A stretch of 64,000 nt of DNA, taken from assembly GCA_021325025.1 (NCBI GenBank), contig JAJPHZ010000035.1, positions 248,001-312,000 on the forward strand. Reading direction: 5' to 3'. The translations under genes and the position numbers were made by a program. The notes under the pieces are model-generated. The model saw only the letters and a program-made list of their open reading frames with translations, was not told where the DNA came from and made no database searches. Positions 1 to 12,107 of the stretch are shown one piece after another. This stretch comes from Pseudomonadota bacterium (GTDB lineage Bacteria > Desulfobacterota > Binatia > Binatales > Binataceae). Numbering within the stretch: the first letter of the stretch is position 1; each line of letters starts with the position of its first letter.

Positions 1-1
1 G

Positions 2-550
2 TACGGACTGCATGCGGCGGGGCGATGGGTAGAGCGGCGGGGCGAGAATCTGCTCGACAGCGGCGCGCCCTTTTACGACGTGTATGAAACGGCCGACCAT
101 AAGTACGTGGCCGTTGGATCGCTGGAGCCGAAGTTTTATCGCGAGTTGCTGCGTCTGACCGGACTCGAAAGGGAAAAGTTGCCCGCCCAGCACGACGCGT
201 CGGCGTGGCCGGCGATGAAGGAGCGGCTGGCCGCCATCTTTTTAAGCAAAACGCGCGACGAATGGTGCCGCATCATGGAAGGCAGCGAGGTTTGCTTCGC
301 CCCAGTGCTGACTATGTCTGAAGCACCGGGCCATCCGCACAACCGCCATCGCGCCACCTTCGTGGAACACGAGGGGGTCGTGCAGCCCGCCCCGGCGCCG
401 CGCTTTTCGCGCACGCCCGGCGTCATCCAGCGCCCGCCGTCGGCGCCCGGCGCCGATACGGAGAACGCGTTGCGCGACTGGGGTTTCAGCGCCGAGGAGG
501 TCGGGCACCTGCTCGCATCCGCAGCCGCGGGCACAGCAGCAAAGCGATGA
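2..550 (+). CDS. CaiB/BaiF family (family III) CoA-transferase, C-terminal part
   Basis: The frame is open from the left edge of the window, so the gene start and catalytic N-terminal half lie outside. The visible 182 residues carry the C-terminal signature of family III CoA-transferases of the alpha-methylacyl-CoA racemase branch: 'GAPFYDVYETAD', 'YVAVGSLEPKFY', then 'CFAPVLTMSEAPGHPHNRHR' and the usual closing segment with a P-rich linker. Family members move CoA between acyl-CoA and a carboxylic acid, or racemise 2-methylacyl-CoA. The match to the racemase-like branch is good but substrate cannot be told. It converges on the ATPase operon with a 47-base gap in which I see no clear terminator. 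Two further family members lie at 33790 and 59878. Confidence 0.9.
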   Translation, partial: YGLHAAGRWVERRGENLLDSGAPFYDVYETADHKYVAVGSLEPKFYRELLRLTGLEREKLPAQHDASAWPAMKERLAAIFLSKTRDEWCRIMEGSEVCFAPVLTMSEAPGHPHNRHRATFVEHEGVVQPAPAPRFSRTPGVIQRPPSAPGADTENALRDWGFSAEEVGHLLASAAAGTAAKR

Positions 551-597
551 GGCCTTAAGAACTTTTGTGCACGCCACGGGGTTTGAAGCCTGTCCGG

Positions 598-1449
598 TCA
601 ATCCGGCCTCGCCAGCGCTTCGGCGCCGGAGATCACTTCCAGGATCTCATTGGTGATTTCCTGCTGGCGAAGCAAGCGCTGCGCGCCGGACAGTTCCTCC
701 AGCCTGGCTTCGATCGCGTGGCGGGCCGACTGTGTCAGCGCGACGCGGGCGGCGTTTTCGCTGGCGAAGCTTTCGGTGGCGCCGCGCACCAGTTGGGCGT
801 AGAAGTATTCCCCGATCAGCCGGTCGATCAGCACCGCCGCCGCCAGATTGCTCAACGGCGCCGGTCGCGTCAGGTAGCCGCGGAACCGCCCCAGATCCAG
901 CGGCAGCAACACTTCGCGTTCGATGGAAAAGCGCCCGTGCCCGCCGTAACGTGCGAAGGTCATTGTCACCTCCGCCATCGCGCCCCGGCTGAATCGATCG
1001 TAAAGGGCCTCGGCCACAACGTGCGCCACCGTGGTGATAGCGCCGATATTGGTGGCCATCGGCGTGTTCCACGCAACCCCAAGCCTGCGCTCCTGCGCCA
1101 TCAGGGCGCCGCGGCTCCCCACGATGTAAAGTTCCGCACCTTGGAGGCTGTCGGCCACCGCTTCCAGCAACCGTTCGTTGAACGCGCCGCAAAAGCCGTG
1201 TTCGCCGCAGAACAGAATCACACCCCGCAAGGCCGGCCCTCCCGTGGCGCCATGCCTTGCATCGCGCCCAAGGCCGCTCTCGGCTTCGGCGATGGCGGCG
1301 CCAATCGTATCGCTGTAGGCGCGGATTGCGGCCAGCGAATTCTGAGCCTGCTGGACGCGGGTCGCGGCCAGCGAACGCATCACGCCGATCACGTCCTGGA
1401 GTTGAGTGAAGCTGGCAACCCGCGCTTCGATCTCAGACAGCCGTTCCAT
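598..1449 (-). CDS. atpG: N-type ATP synthase F1 gamma subunit
   Basis: Last gene of the minus-strand ATPase operon. The 283-residue product has the gamma-subunit layout: an N-terminal coiled coil beginning 'MERLSEIEARVASFTQLQD', a central Rossmann-like part ('GVILFCGEHGFCGAFNERLL') and a C-terminal helix ('RQQEITNEILEVISGAEAL') that pairs with the first to form the rotor shaft. Gamma transmits rotation of the c ring to the catalytic alpha/beta hexamer. The sequence is divergent from ordinary F-type gamma, as expected for N-type enzymes. It starts at an ATG 21 bases after the atpA stop, so translation is probably coupled to atpA. Confidence 0.9.
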   Translation of the reverse strand: MERLSEIEARVASFTQLQDVIGVMRSLAATRVQQAQNSLAAIRAYSDTIGAAIAEAESGLGRDARHGATGGPALRGVILFCGEHGFCGAFNERLLEAVADSLQGAELYIVGSRGALMAQERRLGVAWNTPMATNIGAITTVAHVVAEALYDRFSRGAMAEVTMTFARYGGHGRFSIEREVLLPLDLGRFRGYLTRPAPLSNLAAAVLIDRLIGEYFYAQLVRGATESFASENAARVALTQSARHAIEARLEELSGAQRLLRQQEITNEILEVISGAEALARPD

Positions 1450-1470
1450 CGTGCGACTCGCAATTGGTGC

Positions 1471-2992
<1,522 letters not shown>

Positions 2993-3018
<26 letters not shown>

Positions 3019-3754
3019 CGCTCTTGAGCAGCGAGTTCAAGGCCTGCACCAGGCTCTGCTTCCAACTGCAATTGATCACCGCGTGCGGCAGGCGCAATTC
3101 CACCCCGGCAATCAGCGCGGGGTCCTGGGTGAACTGGATCGGAATCTGGCGCTCCAGGGCGGCCGCGATGCGTCTGCTGCAGGATCGCGACTGTTCAGCC
3201 GATAGCGGCGTGGCGCTGGCGACTACCAGGCCGTCGGCGCCGAGGTCCGCCGCCATCCGCTGACGCTCCTCGCGCGGCATTTGCTCCAGTGTCCGCAGCG
3301 CGCGCTCGGCCAGGGCCGGCGTGGCGCCGTCGGCGCAAACCGATTGGCGCAGCAACGCGCCGGCGACCTCCACGCCGAGGCGGGCGACACGTTCGCGCAA
3401 CCTGCTCTCTGCCTCCTCAAGCTCGCGGGCAATGCGCTCGCGCGCGGCCTTGGTAATTTTTTCGGCGTCTGCATGCGCCCGCTCCACAATCATCTTGTGC
3501 TCGCGGGCGGATGCCTCTCTGGCTTCGTCGATCATCCTGGCGGCGGTCTTCGCGGCATCGGCGCGCATCGCTTCAAATTCCCGGCGTGCGGCATCGGCGG
3601 CGGCCTGGGCCGCGGCGGCCTTCTGATAGGCTTGCTCGATCTCGCTCTTGCGCCGCTGCATAAGGTCGCGCACGGGGCGGTAGAGGAAATGCTGGAGCAG
3701 CCACACCAGGATCAGAAAATTGATGGTCTGAAAGCCTAGCGTCCACCAGTTCAT
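2993..3754 (-). CDS. atpF: N-type ATP synthase b subunit with a delta-like C-terminal region
   Basis: I place the start at the ATG at 3754 (MNWWTLGFQT). The frame stays open further upstream, but that part overlaps atpE. The 253-residue product has one N-terminal membrane helix (about residues 6-22), a long Ala/Glu/Arg-rich coiled coil (30-135) and then a globular tail. The tail (about 175-245), with 'PLSAEQ', 'QDPALIAGVELRLP' and 'QSLVQALNSLL', resembles the C-terminal end of the F-type delta subunit (OSCP), which ends in a DPSLIGG-like motif. Ordinary b is about 160 residues. No separate atpH (delta) gene is present, so this protein probably serves as stalk and delta together. The b assignment is firm and the delta-like reading is inference from motif. 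Confidence 0.88.
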
Positions 3755-3765
3755 AGCGCGCTCTC

Positions 3766-4008
3766 TCAACGCACAAACGGATTGGCGAACAGCACCAGCA
3801 GCGCCACGACCAGACAGTAGATCGCCATCGTCTCGATCATCGCCAGGCCCACGAACAGAGTGCGCGAGATGGCGCCGGAGGCTTCGGGCTGGCGCGCTAT
3901 TGCATCCATCGCCGAGGCCACCGCGCGCCCTTCGGCGAAGGCCGGCATCAGCGAGCCGACCGCCACTGCAAAGGCTGCGGCAATGATGCTGACCGTCTGA
4001 AGCGTCAT
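3766..4008 (-). CDS. atpE: N-type ATP synthase c subunit (rotor ring)
   Basis: An 80-residue hairpin of two membrane helices joined by the polar loop 'ARQPEASG'. I chose the ATG at 4008 because AGGAGG sits directly upstream; an in-frame start five codons earlier has no such site. Each subunit carries an acidic residue in both helices: Glu26 in helix 1 ('PAFAEGRA') and Glu59 in helix 2 ('AMIETMAIY'). Around Glu59 the Glu-Thr-x3-Tyr pattern (Thr60, Tyr64) resembles the coordination set known from sodium-binding c rings. The extra helix-1 Glu sits where sodium F-type rings have Gln. The coupling ion, Na+ or H+, cannot be decided from sequence alone. The SD overlaps the atpB stop, implying high coupled expression. 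Confidence 0.95.
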   Translation of the reverse strand: MTLQTVSIIAAAFAVAVGSLMPAFAEGRAVASAMDAIARQPEASGAISRTLFVGLAMIETMAIYCLVVALLVLFANPFVR

Positions 4009-4019
4009 CTGATTCCTCC

Positions 4020-4688
4020 TCATCCGGCTTCAACGGCACCAACGCCGGCGGCGATAAAAACCGCGGCCAGCACGGTGAAGATGTAGGCCTGCACGATGCC
4101 CACCACGATTTCCAGCGCGAGCAGCGGGATCGGAACGAACAGCCCGGCAAAGGCCAGCACGATCCCGATTACGAATTCGCCGCTCATGATGTTCCCGAAC
4201 AAGCGCACCATCAGGGAAAATGTGCGTGTGACTTGCGCCAGCACGTTAAGCGGCAGCATCAGGATTGTCGGCCGCGCGAAACTCTTGAGATAGGCGCCCA
4301 GTCCGACACTGCGCAAGCCGTAATAGTGAACCGCGAAGAACACGATGAGCGCCAGGGCGGCCGGCGTTTGGATGAAGGCTGTGGGCGGGGTGATTCCGGG
4401 AATCTGCCCGCTGAGATTGGCCACCACCAGAAAGGCAAACAGCGTCGCCAGCAGCGGGAAGAACCGCTGCGCATCCACCCCCATCGCCTCGGAGAGCTGG
4501 CTGTGGATGGTCTCGATCACCATCTCCAACAGCGCCTGTGCGGGCCCCGGCCGAAGGCTCAGGCGCCGCGTGGCGGCAGCCGACCCCAGCACCATCACGG
4601 CAATGATACCCCAGGTCACCACGACCGGTTCGGTAACCGGGATTGAACCGACGAAAAAGGCGACCGGCGTACGGAGCGGAGAACGCAT
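4020..4688 (-). CDS. atpB: N-type ATP synthase a subunit
   Basis: A 222-residue integral membrane protein with about five to six hydrophobic helices. The conserved stator arginine is in the helix '[15 protein letters not shown]', the hallmark of subunit a, and '[17 protein letters not shown]' is the usual closing helix. Subunit a forms the two half-channels facing the c ring. I start at the ATG at 4688 ([10 protein letters not shown]), one base after the atpR stop; the longer open frame upstream overlaps atpR and encodes no recognisable sequence. Confidence 0.93.
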   Translation of the reverse strand: MRSPLRTPVAFFVGSIPVTEPVVVTWGIIAVMVLGSAAATRRLSLRPGPAQALLEMVIETIHSQLSEAMGVDAQRFFPLLATLFAFLVVANLSGQIPGITPPTAFIQTPAALALIVFFAVHYYGLRSVGLGAYLKSFARPTILMLPLNVLAQVTRTFSLMVRLFGNIMSGEFVIGIVLAFAGLFVPIPLLALEIVVGIVQAYIFTVLAAVFIAAGVGAVEAG

Positions 4689-4689
4689 C

Positions 4690-4950
4690 TCACACCCCCT
4701 GCCCAACGAGCGCAAACCGGGCGCCAACAAATCCCGCCAGCATCCATACCGCCGCCGACCCGTAAAGGAGCGCAACCGGCGTGAAAATCGCCGCGGTCAG
4801 CGCCAGGCGCCCCAGCATCGCGGCGACGGCGGCCAGCGCGGAACTGCCCGCGACAAGCGCCTCGATGTTGCGGCGCAAAAGCGTGAAATGCATCGCTCCA
4901 GCACCCCAGCCGAGGACGAAAAAAAGCGCTATCGTGGCTGCTGTTTGCAT
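4690..4950 (-). CDS. atpR: AtpR, N-ATPase-specific small membrane protein
   Basis: An 86-residue protein with two to three hydrophobic helices, beginning MQTAATIALFFVLGWGAG at an ATG preceded by AGGAGG. In N-type ATPase operons a protein of this size and topology always sits between the AtpI-like atpQ gene and atpB. It is presumed to help assemble or stabilise the membrane sector, and its biochemical role is not settled. Identification rests on position, size and topology more than on a sharp motif. The start lies inside the end of atpQ (22-base overlap). Confidence 0.8.
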   Translation of the reverse strand: MQTAATIALFFVLGWGAGAMHFTLLRRNIEALVAGSSALAAVAAMLGRLALTAAIFTPVALLYGSAAVWMLAGFVGARFALVGQGV

Positions 4951-5282
4951 CGCTCCTCCTGTTCCTCGGCAACCCGCCGCCAGGCCATCCAGCATCCGAT
5001 TGCCAAGCCCCCAACCAGCAGCGCGCCGGTCCAGAACACGCCCGTCCCGAAGTTTCGATCCAGCCAGGCGCCTGCGGCGATTCCCAACAGAGCCGGAATG
5101 ACAATCAGCCATCCCAGTGAGCCCATCAGGGCCAGGTTGCGCCCGATGGGCCGTTCGCCCTCGCGCTCGAAGCGCGCGCGGCGCTCGCAGCACAGCCGTG
5201 TGCGGCGCGACAGATCATTTTTGTGGGGCTGGCCGGCGGCCGCGCCGCGCGTGCCGAGCTTCGGGTCGGACGGCGCTTTCAT
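4929..5282 (-). CDS. atpQ: AtpQ, AtpI-like ATP synthase accessory membrane protein
   Basis: A 117-residue protein with a charged N-terminal half (about residues 1-48, rich in Arg and Lys) followed by two hydrophobic helices (about 50-72 and 80-98), the AtpI/AtpQ layout. It overlaps the atpC stop by four bases (ATGA) and overlaps atpR at its other end, so it is locked into the operon. AtpI-type proteins are thought to aid c-ring assembly or ion and magnesium supply. The long basic N-terminus is unremarkable for N-type versions as far as I know. Confidence 0.8.
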   Translation of the reverse strand: MKAPSDPKLGTRGAAAGQPHKNDLSRRTRLCCERRARFEREGERPIGRNLALMGSLGWLIVIPALLGIAAGAWLDRNFGTGVFWTGALLVGGLAIGCWMAWRRVAEEQEERCKQQPR

Positions 5283-5713
5283 GGCTCTTCACCACCGAAG
5301 GGATGGCGCGGGTGGCCGCCCTCGGGCGCGGTCGAGCGTGACAGCTCGCGCAGCACGCGCAGCCGCATGCGCGCGGAATGAGTCCAGGCGGCTTCCTCCT
5401 GCTCCGCGCTGCGCTTGAGCTCGGCCACCACCTGGTCCGCCAGTTGATTGAGGTCATCACCCGCAACGGCCTGGCGCGTCGCGACCGCGACCTGGCTGCC
5501 GGCAGCCACCGAAAGCACGCCGCCGCGCACCGCGCAATGTCCTTCACGCCCCGAAGCGAGGCGCCAGCTCACCACCGAAACCGTCAAGGCGGTCAGGAAA
5601 TCGCTGTGATGGTCGAGGATGCCGAAGCAGCCGGTCTCATCTTCGGCGCGCACATGAACTACGTCGTTGAGATCGATAATAACCGCGAGGGGTGTGGTGA
5701 TAACCAGCCGCAT
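5279..5713 (-). CDS. atpC: N-type ATP synthase F1 epsilon subunit
   Basis: A 144-residue protein starting MRLVITTPLAVIIDLNDVVH, with the beta-sandwich signatures 'DETGCFGILDHHSDFLTAL' and 'CAVRGGVLSVAAGSQVAVAT' typical of epsilon. A helical C-terminal region follows. Epsilon binds gamma and the c ring in the rotor and can inhibit hydrolysis. It follows atpD by two bases. In this operon type beta and epsilon come first, before the membrane genes, whereas in standard F-type operons they come last. Confidence 0.9.
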   Translation of the reverse strand: MRLVITTPLAVIIDLNDVVHVRAEDETGCFGILDHHSDFLTALTVSVVSWRLASGREGHCAVRGGVLSVAAGSQVAVATRQAVAGDDLNQLADQVVAELKRSAEQEEAAWTHSARMRLRVLRELSRSTAPEGGHPRHPFGGEEP

Positions 5714-5715
5714 CT

Positions 5716-7254
<1,539 letters not shown>

Positions 7255-7409
7255 TCAAGACACAGCAAGGCATCAGGCGCCGGGGTTGCCGCTCACGACG
7301 GGGTGGCGCAGCAGCTCGCCATCCGCACACACAGCTTGCGGAAAATCTCAAAGGAAGGATAACTTTCAGCCTGCTGCAAATTGACTGGTTTACGAAAGGT
7401 GATGCCCGA

Positions 7410-7958
7410 ATGTATAGAATGCCGCCGCTGGCCGCCCTTGTCGCGCTGATCCTGACTTTGATGCCGCATTGCGCTGGTGCGCAGGAGGGTCCGCTGGGCG
7501 GCGGGCTGCTGGGCGGCGGAATCCGCAACCGCCTGGCGCACATGCGCGAGCATATGACCAACAAGGATCCAAACATCCAGTACGATCCCTCAGTGCTCAA
7601 ACCGGGGACTCCCCGCCGCCAGGTGGAGGCGGCGTTCGGCAAGCCCAACGGGACGCAAAATGCCGGCGGCGTGCAGGAGGACGTTTACGCCTTTTTTCCC
7701 GACGGCTCCAAGTACGTTGACCCGCAGATCACGGCGGGGACGATCGCGGCGGCGGTTTTCACCGGCGGAATGTCGCTGGCGGTCAAGGCCGCCAAGAACA
7801 CCATCCAGCAAAACCAGCTCACGCTTTACGACGTGCGCTACGACGCCAGCGAGAGCGTGCAGAGCGTGAAGGTAATTCCGCCCAACCTCGGCTCGGAGGC
7901 CGGCGCCGCCGCCACCCCACAAGCCGGCCGCCCACCAGTTCCCAACGCCAACTGGTAG
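7410..7958 (+). CDS. Secreted or periplasmic protein of unknown function
   Basis: A 182-residue protein with an N-terminal signal peptide (MYRMPPLAALVALILTLM, cleavage likely after 'CAGA'). Then come a Gly-rich segment, the motif 'LKPGTPRRQVEAAFGKPNG' and a short hydrophobic Ala/Gly-rich helix ('TIAAAVFTGGMSLAV'). The 'pG.tr.qVea.fGkPn' motif resembles the start of BamE/SmpA-OmlA-type repeats, where it begins a small alpha/beta outer-membrane domain, but the rest is not recognisable as that family. The tail is Pro/Ala-rich. It is transcribed away from the ATPase operon and converges on hyuA. I do not recognise a function. Confidence 0.75.
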   Translation: MYRMPPLAALVALILTLMPHCAGAQEGPLGGGLLGGGIRNRLAHMREHMTNKDPNIQYDPSVLKPGTPRRQVEAAFGKPNGTQNAGGVQEDVYAFFPDGSKYVDPQITAGTIAAAVFTGGMSLAVKAAKNTIQQNQLTLYDVRYDASESVQSVKVIPPNLGSEAGAAATPQAGRPPVPNANW

Positions 7959-7975
7959 GCGGGTCGCGCCCTAAA

Positions 7976-7993
7976 CGGGCAGGCGCCTGCCCG
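7976..7993. terminator. 18-base perfect palindrome between convergent genes
   Basis: CGGGCAGGCGCCTGCCCG is a perfect palindrome placed between the stop of the plus-strand gene at 7958 and the stop of hyuA at 7996. It could serve both directions as a terminator hairpin, but no T-tract follows on either strand, so this is inference from position. Confidence 0.4.
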
Positions 7994-7995
7994 CC

Positions 7996-10092
7996 CTATG
8001 CCCGGGTGATCACCAGGTTGAGAAACGGATCGACCTCGACGCGATAGCCGGGCGGGCAGATCGTGGTGGAATCGGGCTCTTCGAGGATCGCCGGGCCGGC
8101 GATCGAGTCGCCGTGCCGGAGCGTCGTGCGATCATAGACTTGCGTTTGGACAAAACCCGAGGCCTCGGCAAAGTAGGCTTGTCGCGCACCCTTGAGTGCG
8201 CGCGACGCCTTCCCGTCGCCCTTGGGGGTGCGCATGATTTGCGGTTTGCTGGCCATCCCGATCACCCGTACCGCGAAGTTGACGAATTCCACCGGGTCGG
8301 CGGGCCTCACCTTGAACAACTCGTAGTACAGGTCGCGAAAAGCATGCTCGAGCGCCGCCGCTGTCTGCGCGGTTATCGCTCCGGGCGGGACCGGAATGTT
8401 GATTTCGTGCTTTTGATGGACAAAGCGTGCGTCGATCGAACGCTGCATCACCAAATCCTTCTCCGCCAGGCCTTCCTTGAGCAGTTCCTGGCGACCGGCA
8501 TCTTCCAGATTCTGGAAGATGCGCCGCAGGTCATCGGCCCGCGCGTCCTTGCATTGCACGATATGCGTGGTGACGTTGTCGTGCGCGAGGTCGGACATCA
8601 GCAGGCCGAACGCGGAGGCCACGCCGGGCGACGGTGGCACGATCACGGTAGGAATGTTGAACTGCTCGGCGACCTTGACGATGTGAATGGGCCCGGCGCC
8701 GCCGAATGCCATCACCGCGTACTCGCGCGGGTCGATACCGCGCGACACGGTAATCAGCCGCACCGCGCCGCCCATATGGATATTGGCCAGTTGATAGATG
8801 CCGTGCGCGGCCAGCACCGGATCGAGGTTGAGCCGTTCGCCGATATTGCGCGCGATCGCCTCGCGGCTGCGCTCGGGATAGATCTTCATCTTCCCGCCCA
8901 GGAAGTAGTCCGGGTTGAGATAACCGAGCACTACGTTGGCGTCGGTCACGGTGGGCTGGGTGCCGCCCAAACCATAACACGCCGGTCCGGGGGCGGCGCC
9001 CGCGCTTTGCGGCCCCACCTGCAGCAGTCCGCCCGGATCGATCCACGCGATACTGCCGCCACCGGCGCCGACTTCGGCCAGGTCGATGACCGGGATCTTG
9101 ATCGGCTCGCCGCTGGCCCGCGCCTGTGCGCTGACGCCGGTGCCGACGCTGAAGTCATGGGTGACGTTGGGCTTGCCGTGCTGGATCAGACCGACCTTGG
9201 CCGTAGTGCCGCCCATGTCGAACGAGATCATGTTGGGACGCCCGATCGCCAGGCCCAGTTGCGCGGTCGCGATCACGCCCGCCGCCGGCCCCGATTCGAC
9301 GCTGTATACCGCCTTGCGCGCCGCCATCGAAGCGGGCATTACGGCCCCGCTGGACTGCATGATCTGCAGCGTGCATGCGATTCCGGTTTTGCGCAGTTCA
9401 TCTTCCAGCCGCCCCAGATAGTCGGCCAGCATCGGGCCGACATAGGCCGATATCAGCGTGGTCGAGGCGCGCTCGTATTCCTGGAACTCCGGCCAGACCT
9501 CCGATGACAGCGCCACGTACACGCCGGGCATCGCGCGGCGGATCATCGCGCCGACCTTGCGCTCGTGCGCGGGATTGGCATAGGAATGCAGCAGGCAGAC
9601 GGCAACGGCGTCGGGCTTGAGCGCCGCCAGATGCGTGATCGCAGCTTGGGCCTGCGCTTCGTCCAGCGCAATCAGCTCCTCGCCGCGGAAGTTCAGACGT
9701 CCCCGAATTTCGATTACCATTTCGCGCTCGACCAGCGGCTCAGGGCGTTCGTAGTGGGCGTTGAAGCGATCGGCGCCGGAAGGATACTGCTTGGAGATGT
9801 GGAACATGTCGCCGAAGCCCTGGGTGGTGACGTAACCCAGCCGCGCGCCCTTGCGCTCCAGGATCAGATTGGTGGCCAGCGTGGTGGCGTGAACCACGCG
9901 GTTTACTTCCTGCGGCCGCGCCTGCGCCTGCGCCATCGCGTCGCGCACCGCATTCATCACCCCGTCAACCGGATTGGCGGGCGTGGTCAGAGTCTTGACG
10001 TTGAACGGCTTGTGCCTGCCGTCCTCGACCATCACCAGGTCGGTAAAGGTCCCGCCGATATCCACTCCCATGAAGAATTGCCGCTGTGCCAT
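7996..10092 (-). CDS. hyuA: Hydantoinase/oxoprolinase family subunit A (HyuA-like)
   Basis: A 698-residue ATP-dependent hydrolase or carboxylase subunit. The N-terminal Hydant_A_N region begins with the phosphate-binding motif 'GVDIGGTFTDLV' (residues 9-20) and a second nucleotide signature 'SFDMGGTTAKVGLI' lies near residue 290. 'GGAGPIHIVKVAEQFNIP' is also typical. The family includes N-methylhydantoinase, 5-oxoprolinase and acetone/acetophenone carboxylases; residues alone do not fix the substrate. It follows hyuB by 60 bases in the same direction, and the two subunits normally form a complex. Length is normal for a separate A subunit. Confidence 0.93.
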   Translation of the reverse strand: MAQRQFFMGVDIGGTFTDLVMVEDGRHKPFNVKTLTTPANPVDGVMNAVRDAMAQAQARPQEVNRVVHATTLATNLILERKGARLGYVTTQGFGDMFHISKQYPSGADRFNAHYERPEPLVEREMVIEIRGRLNFRGEELIALDEAQAQAAITHLAALKPDAVAVCLLHSYANPAHERKVGAMIRRAMPGVYVALSSEVWPEFQEYERASTTLISAYVGPMLADYLGRLEDELRKTGIACTLQIMQSSGAVMPASMAARKAVYSVESGPAAGVIATAQLGLAIGRPNMISFDMGGTTAKVGLIQHGKPNVTHDFSVGTGVSAQARASGEPIKIPVIDLAEVGAGGGSIAWIDPGGLLQVGPQSAGAAPGPACYGLGGTQPTVTDANVVLGYLNPDYFLGGKMKIYPERSREAIARNIGERLNLDPVLAAHGIYQLANIHMGGAVRLITVSRGIDPREYAVMAFGGAGPIHIVKVAEQFNIPTVIVPPSPGVASAFGLLMSDLAHDNVTTHIVQCKDARADDLRRIFQNLEDAGRQELLKEGLAEKDLVMQRSIDARFVHQKHEINIPVPPGAITAQTAAALEHAFRDLYYELFKVRPADPVEFVNFAVRVIGMASKPQIMRTPKGDGKASRALKGARQAYFAEASGFVQTQVYDRTTLRHGDSIAGPAILEEPDSTTICPPGYRVEVDPFLNLVITRA

Positions 10093-10152
10093 CCAGAGGT
10101 CTCCAAAAACCGCGAACGCAGAAGGAAATGACCAGAGAACCGGGAAGACCGT

Positions 10153-11895
10153 TCAGGCCTGTTTGCGCGCTTCCCTCAACTTGCGGGTGGCGGCCAAATC
10201 CACCCGGCCCGAGGCGTCAACCGCGACACCGTAGTCGCGCGCGGCGCCTTCGACACTGACCACACCCTTGCGTACGTCGCGGCCGACCAACTCGGGGTCG
10301 CGCGAAAACGGATCGCCGTAGCCGCCGCCGCCCGATACGTACATGGTCAGCGTATCGCCCTTACGGATGCGCAGGTTGGTTTGCTTCATCGGCAAGCGCC
10401 GCTCGTCGGGCCGTCCCTCATTGAGCACCCAGCCGCCGGCGCCGCCGGGCTGGCCGCCCGCCACGCCGCGCGGCGGCAGATGGCATCGATCGACGGCGCG
10501 CACCGTCAGGTCGGCGTCGGAGTTGAAGGTCACGTGCTTGACCATCCCGGCGCTGCCGCGCCATTTGCCCGCCCCGGCCGTATCGGGCCGGAAGGCGAAA
10601 TAGTCGTACAGCACCGGGTACTCCCATTCGTAATGTTCGGCGTTGCGCAGGTAGCCGGGCGTCGCGTTGAGCAGCGGCGGCAGCCCGTCGATTCCGTCTT
10701 TGCCGGCCCGCGCGCCGAGCACACCCATGTGCACATCGAGCATGCTCCAGAACTGGTTGGTCTGCGGGTCGATACCGGTGACGGTGAACACGTGCGGGCA
10801 TCCGCTGGGCGCCATCTGCTTGTCCGGACGCGCAGCGGACAGCGCCTCGTTGATCGAATCCATGATCGATTGCACCACCGCGAAGCGCGCATTGGCCGCG
10901 GCCGGATACTTGGGATTGACCAGCGTGCCGTGCGGAAACACCACTTCGATCGGCCGGTAAAAACCCTCGTTGAGCGGAATGTCGGGGTCGAGGAAAAAGC
11001 GCAGCGCAACAACGACGCCCGACAGCGACTGCGAATAGGAGGAATTGATCGGGCCGCGCGCCTGCGCGTCGGTGCCGGTGAAATCCAGCTTGATGTTGGA
11101 GCCGTTGACAATGACCGTGACCTGGACCTTGAAGTGCTTGCCGGCCTCGATACCGTCGTCCTCGATTATGTAAGAACCGGTGTAAACGCCGTCGGGGATG
11201 CGCTCGATGCCCTGGCGGGTCAGGCGTTCGGTGTAATCCAACAGTTCGTCAATAATTTCTACAACCTGGTCATATCCGTATTTGTCGCACAGTTCGACCA
11301 GCCGCGGCGCCGCCATGTTGCCGCCCACCACCAGCGCCCGGATGTCGCCCAGCACGCGCGCCGGGGTGCGGCTGTTGGAGGCGATCATGCGATGAATCTC
11401 GGCGTTGGGCACGCCCTCCTTGTAGAGCTTGACCGGCGGGATAACCAACCCTTCGTGGAAGATTTCCGTGGCGTTGGCCGGCAGCCCGCCGTTGGACATC
11501 CCGCCCAGGTCCGAAACGATCATCATCGCGCCGTGAAAAAACGCGAGCTTGCCCTTGTAGAAGATGGGCGTGAAGACGGCCACGTCGGTGGGATGGATGC
11601 CGCCGCGGAAATGGTCGTTGATGATCAGCGCGTCGCCCGGGGCCAGCGTCTCGGGCGGGATGTCGCTGAGCACTTCGGGCAGCATCCGCTGCACGGCCGA
11701 GACGTGGATCAGGGCGGAGTCGGTCTGGGCGATTGGCCGGGCTTTGGCGTCGAACAGCCCGGCCGCGATTTGCGGCGAGGTATTTACGAAGGGCGAGTAA
11801 GCGCTGCGCGCGCTGAACAAGCCGGCCTCATCGGCAATGCCGCGCAGCGCGTTGTGAATTATCTCAGGCAAGAAAGCATCGCGGACTTTCGCCAC
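10153..11895 (-). CDS. hyuB: Hydantoinase/oxoprolinase family subunit B (HyuB-like)
   Basis: A 580-residue B subunit. I start at the GTG at 11895 (VAKVRDAFLPEII) because GGGAGG lies nine bases upstream and the family begins near 'EIIHNALRGIADEAG'; the open frame continues 32 codons upstream without family similarity. Blocks 'GDALIINDHFRGGIHPTDV', 'SNGGLPANATEIFHEG' and 'GARAGKDGIDGLPPLLNATP' are HyuB signatures. 'VSGGGGYGDPFSRDPE' at the C-terminus is the usual closing motif. It acts with HyuA in ATP-driven opening of a cyclic amide or carboxylation of a ketone. The 212-base gap upstream has no recognised gene. Confidence 0.92.
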   Translation of the reverse strand: MAKVRDAFLPEIIHNALRGIADEAGLFSARSAYSPFVNTSPQIAAGLFDAKARPIAQTDSALIHVSAVQRMLPEVLSDIPPETLAPGDALIINDHFRGGIHPTDVAVFTPIFYKGKLAFFHGAMMIVSDLGGMSNGGLPANATEIFHEGLVIPPVKLYKEGVPNAEIHRMIASNSRTPARVLGDIRALVVGGNMAAPRLVELCDKYGYDQVVEIIDELLDYTERLTRQGIERIPDGVYTGSYIIEDDGIEAGKHFKVQVTVIVNGSNIKLDFTGTDAQARGPINSSYSQSLSGVVVALRFFLDPDIPLNEGFYRPIEVVFPHGTLVNPKYPAAANARFAVVQSIMDSINEALSAARPDKQMAPSGCPHVFTVTGIDPQTNQFWSMLDVHMGVLGARAGKDGIDGLPPLLNATPGYLRNAEHYEWEYPVLYDYFAFRPDTAGAGKWRGSAGMVKHVTFNSDADLTVRAVDRCHLPPRGVAGGQPGGAGGWVLNEGRPDERRLPMKQTNLRIRKGDTLTMYVSGGGGYGDPFSRDPELVGRDVRKGVVSVEGAARDYGVAVDASGRVDLAATRKLREARKQA

Positions 11896-12107
11896 CTTGC
11901 AAACCTCCCGACTCCCAACAGGGGGCGCTGCAGGACCAATGCCCGCCGCGCCGAAAACCATCCTATACAAGGAGGCGGTGCGAAGCGCCACTGCATTCGC
12001 CGCTTCGCCGCAAACCGGCCGGTTCTGCCAACGCGGGCGGCGAGCGAATTGGGCGCGAGTGCCGTCCGCATCCAGGCGCCGGCCAAGGACTGCGCGGCAC
12101 AGACAGC

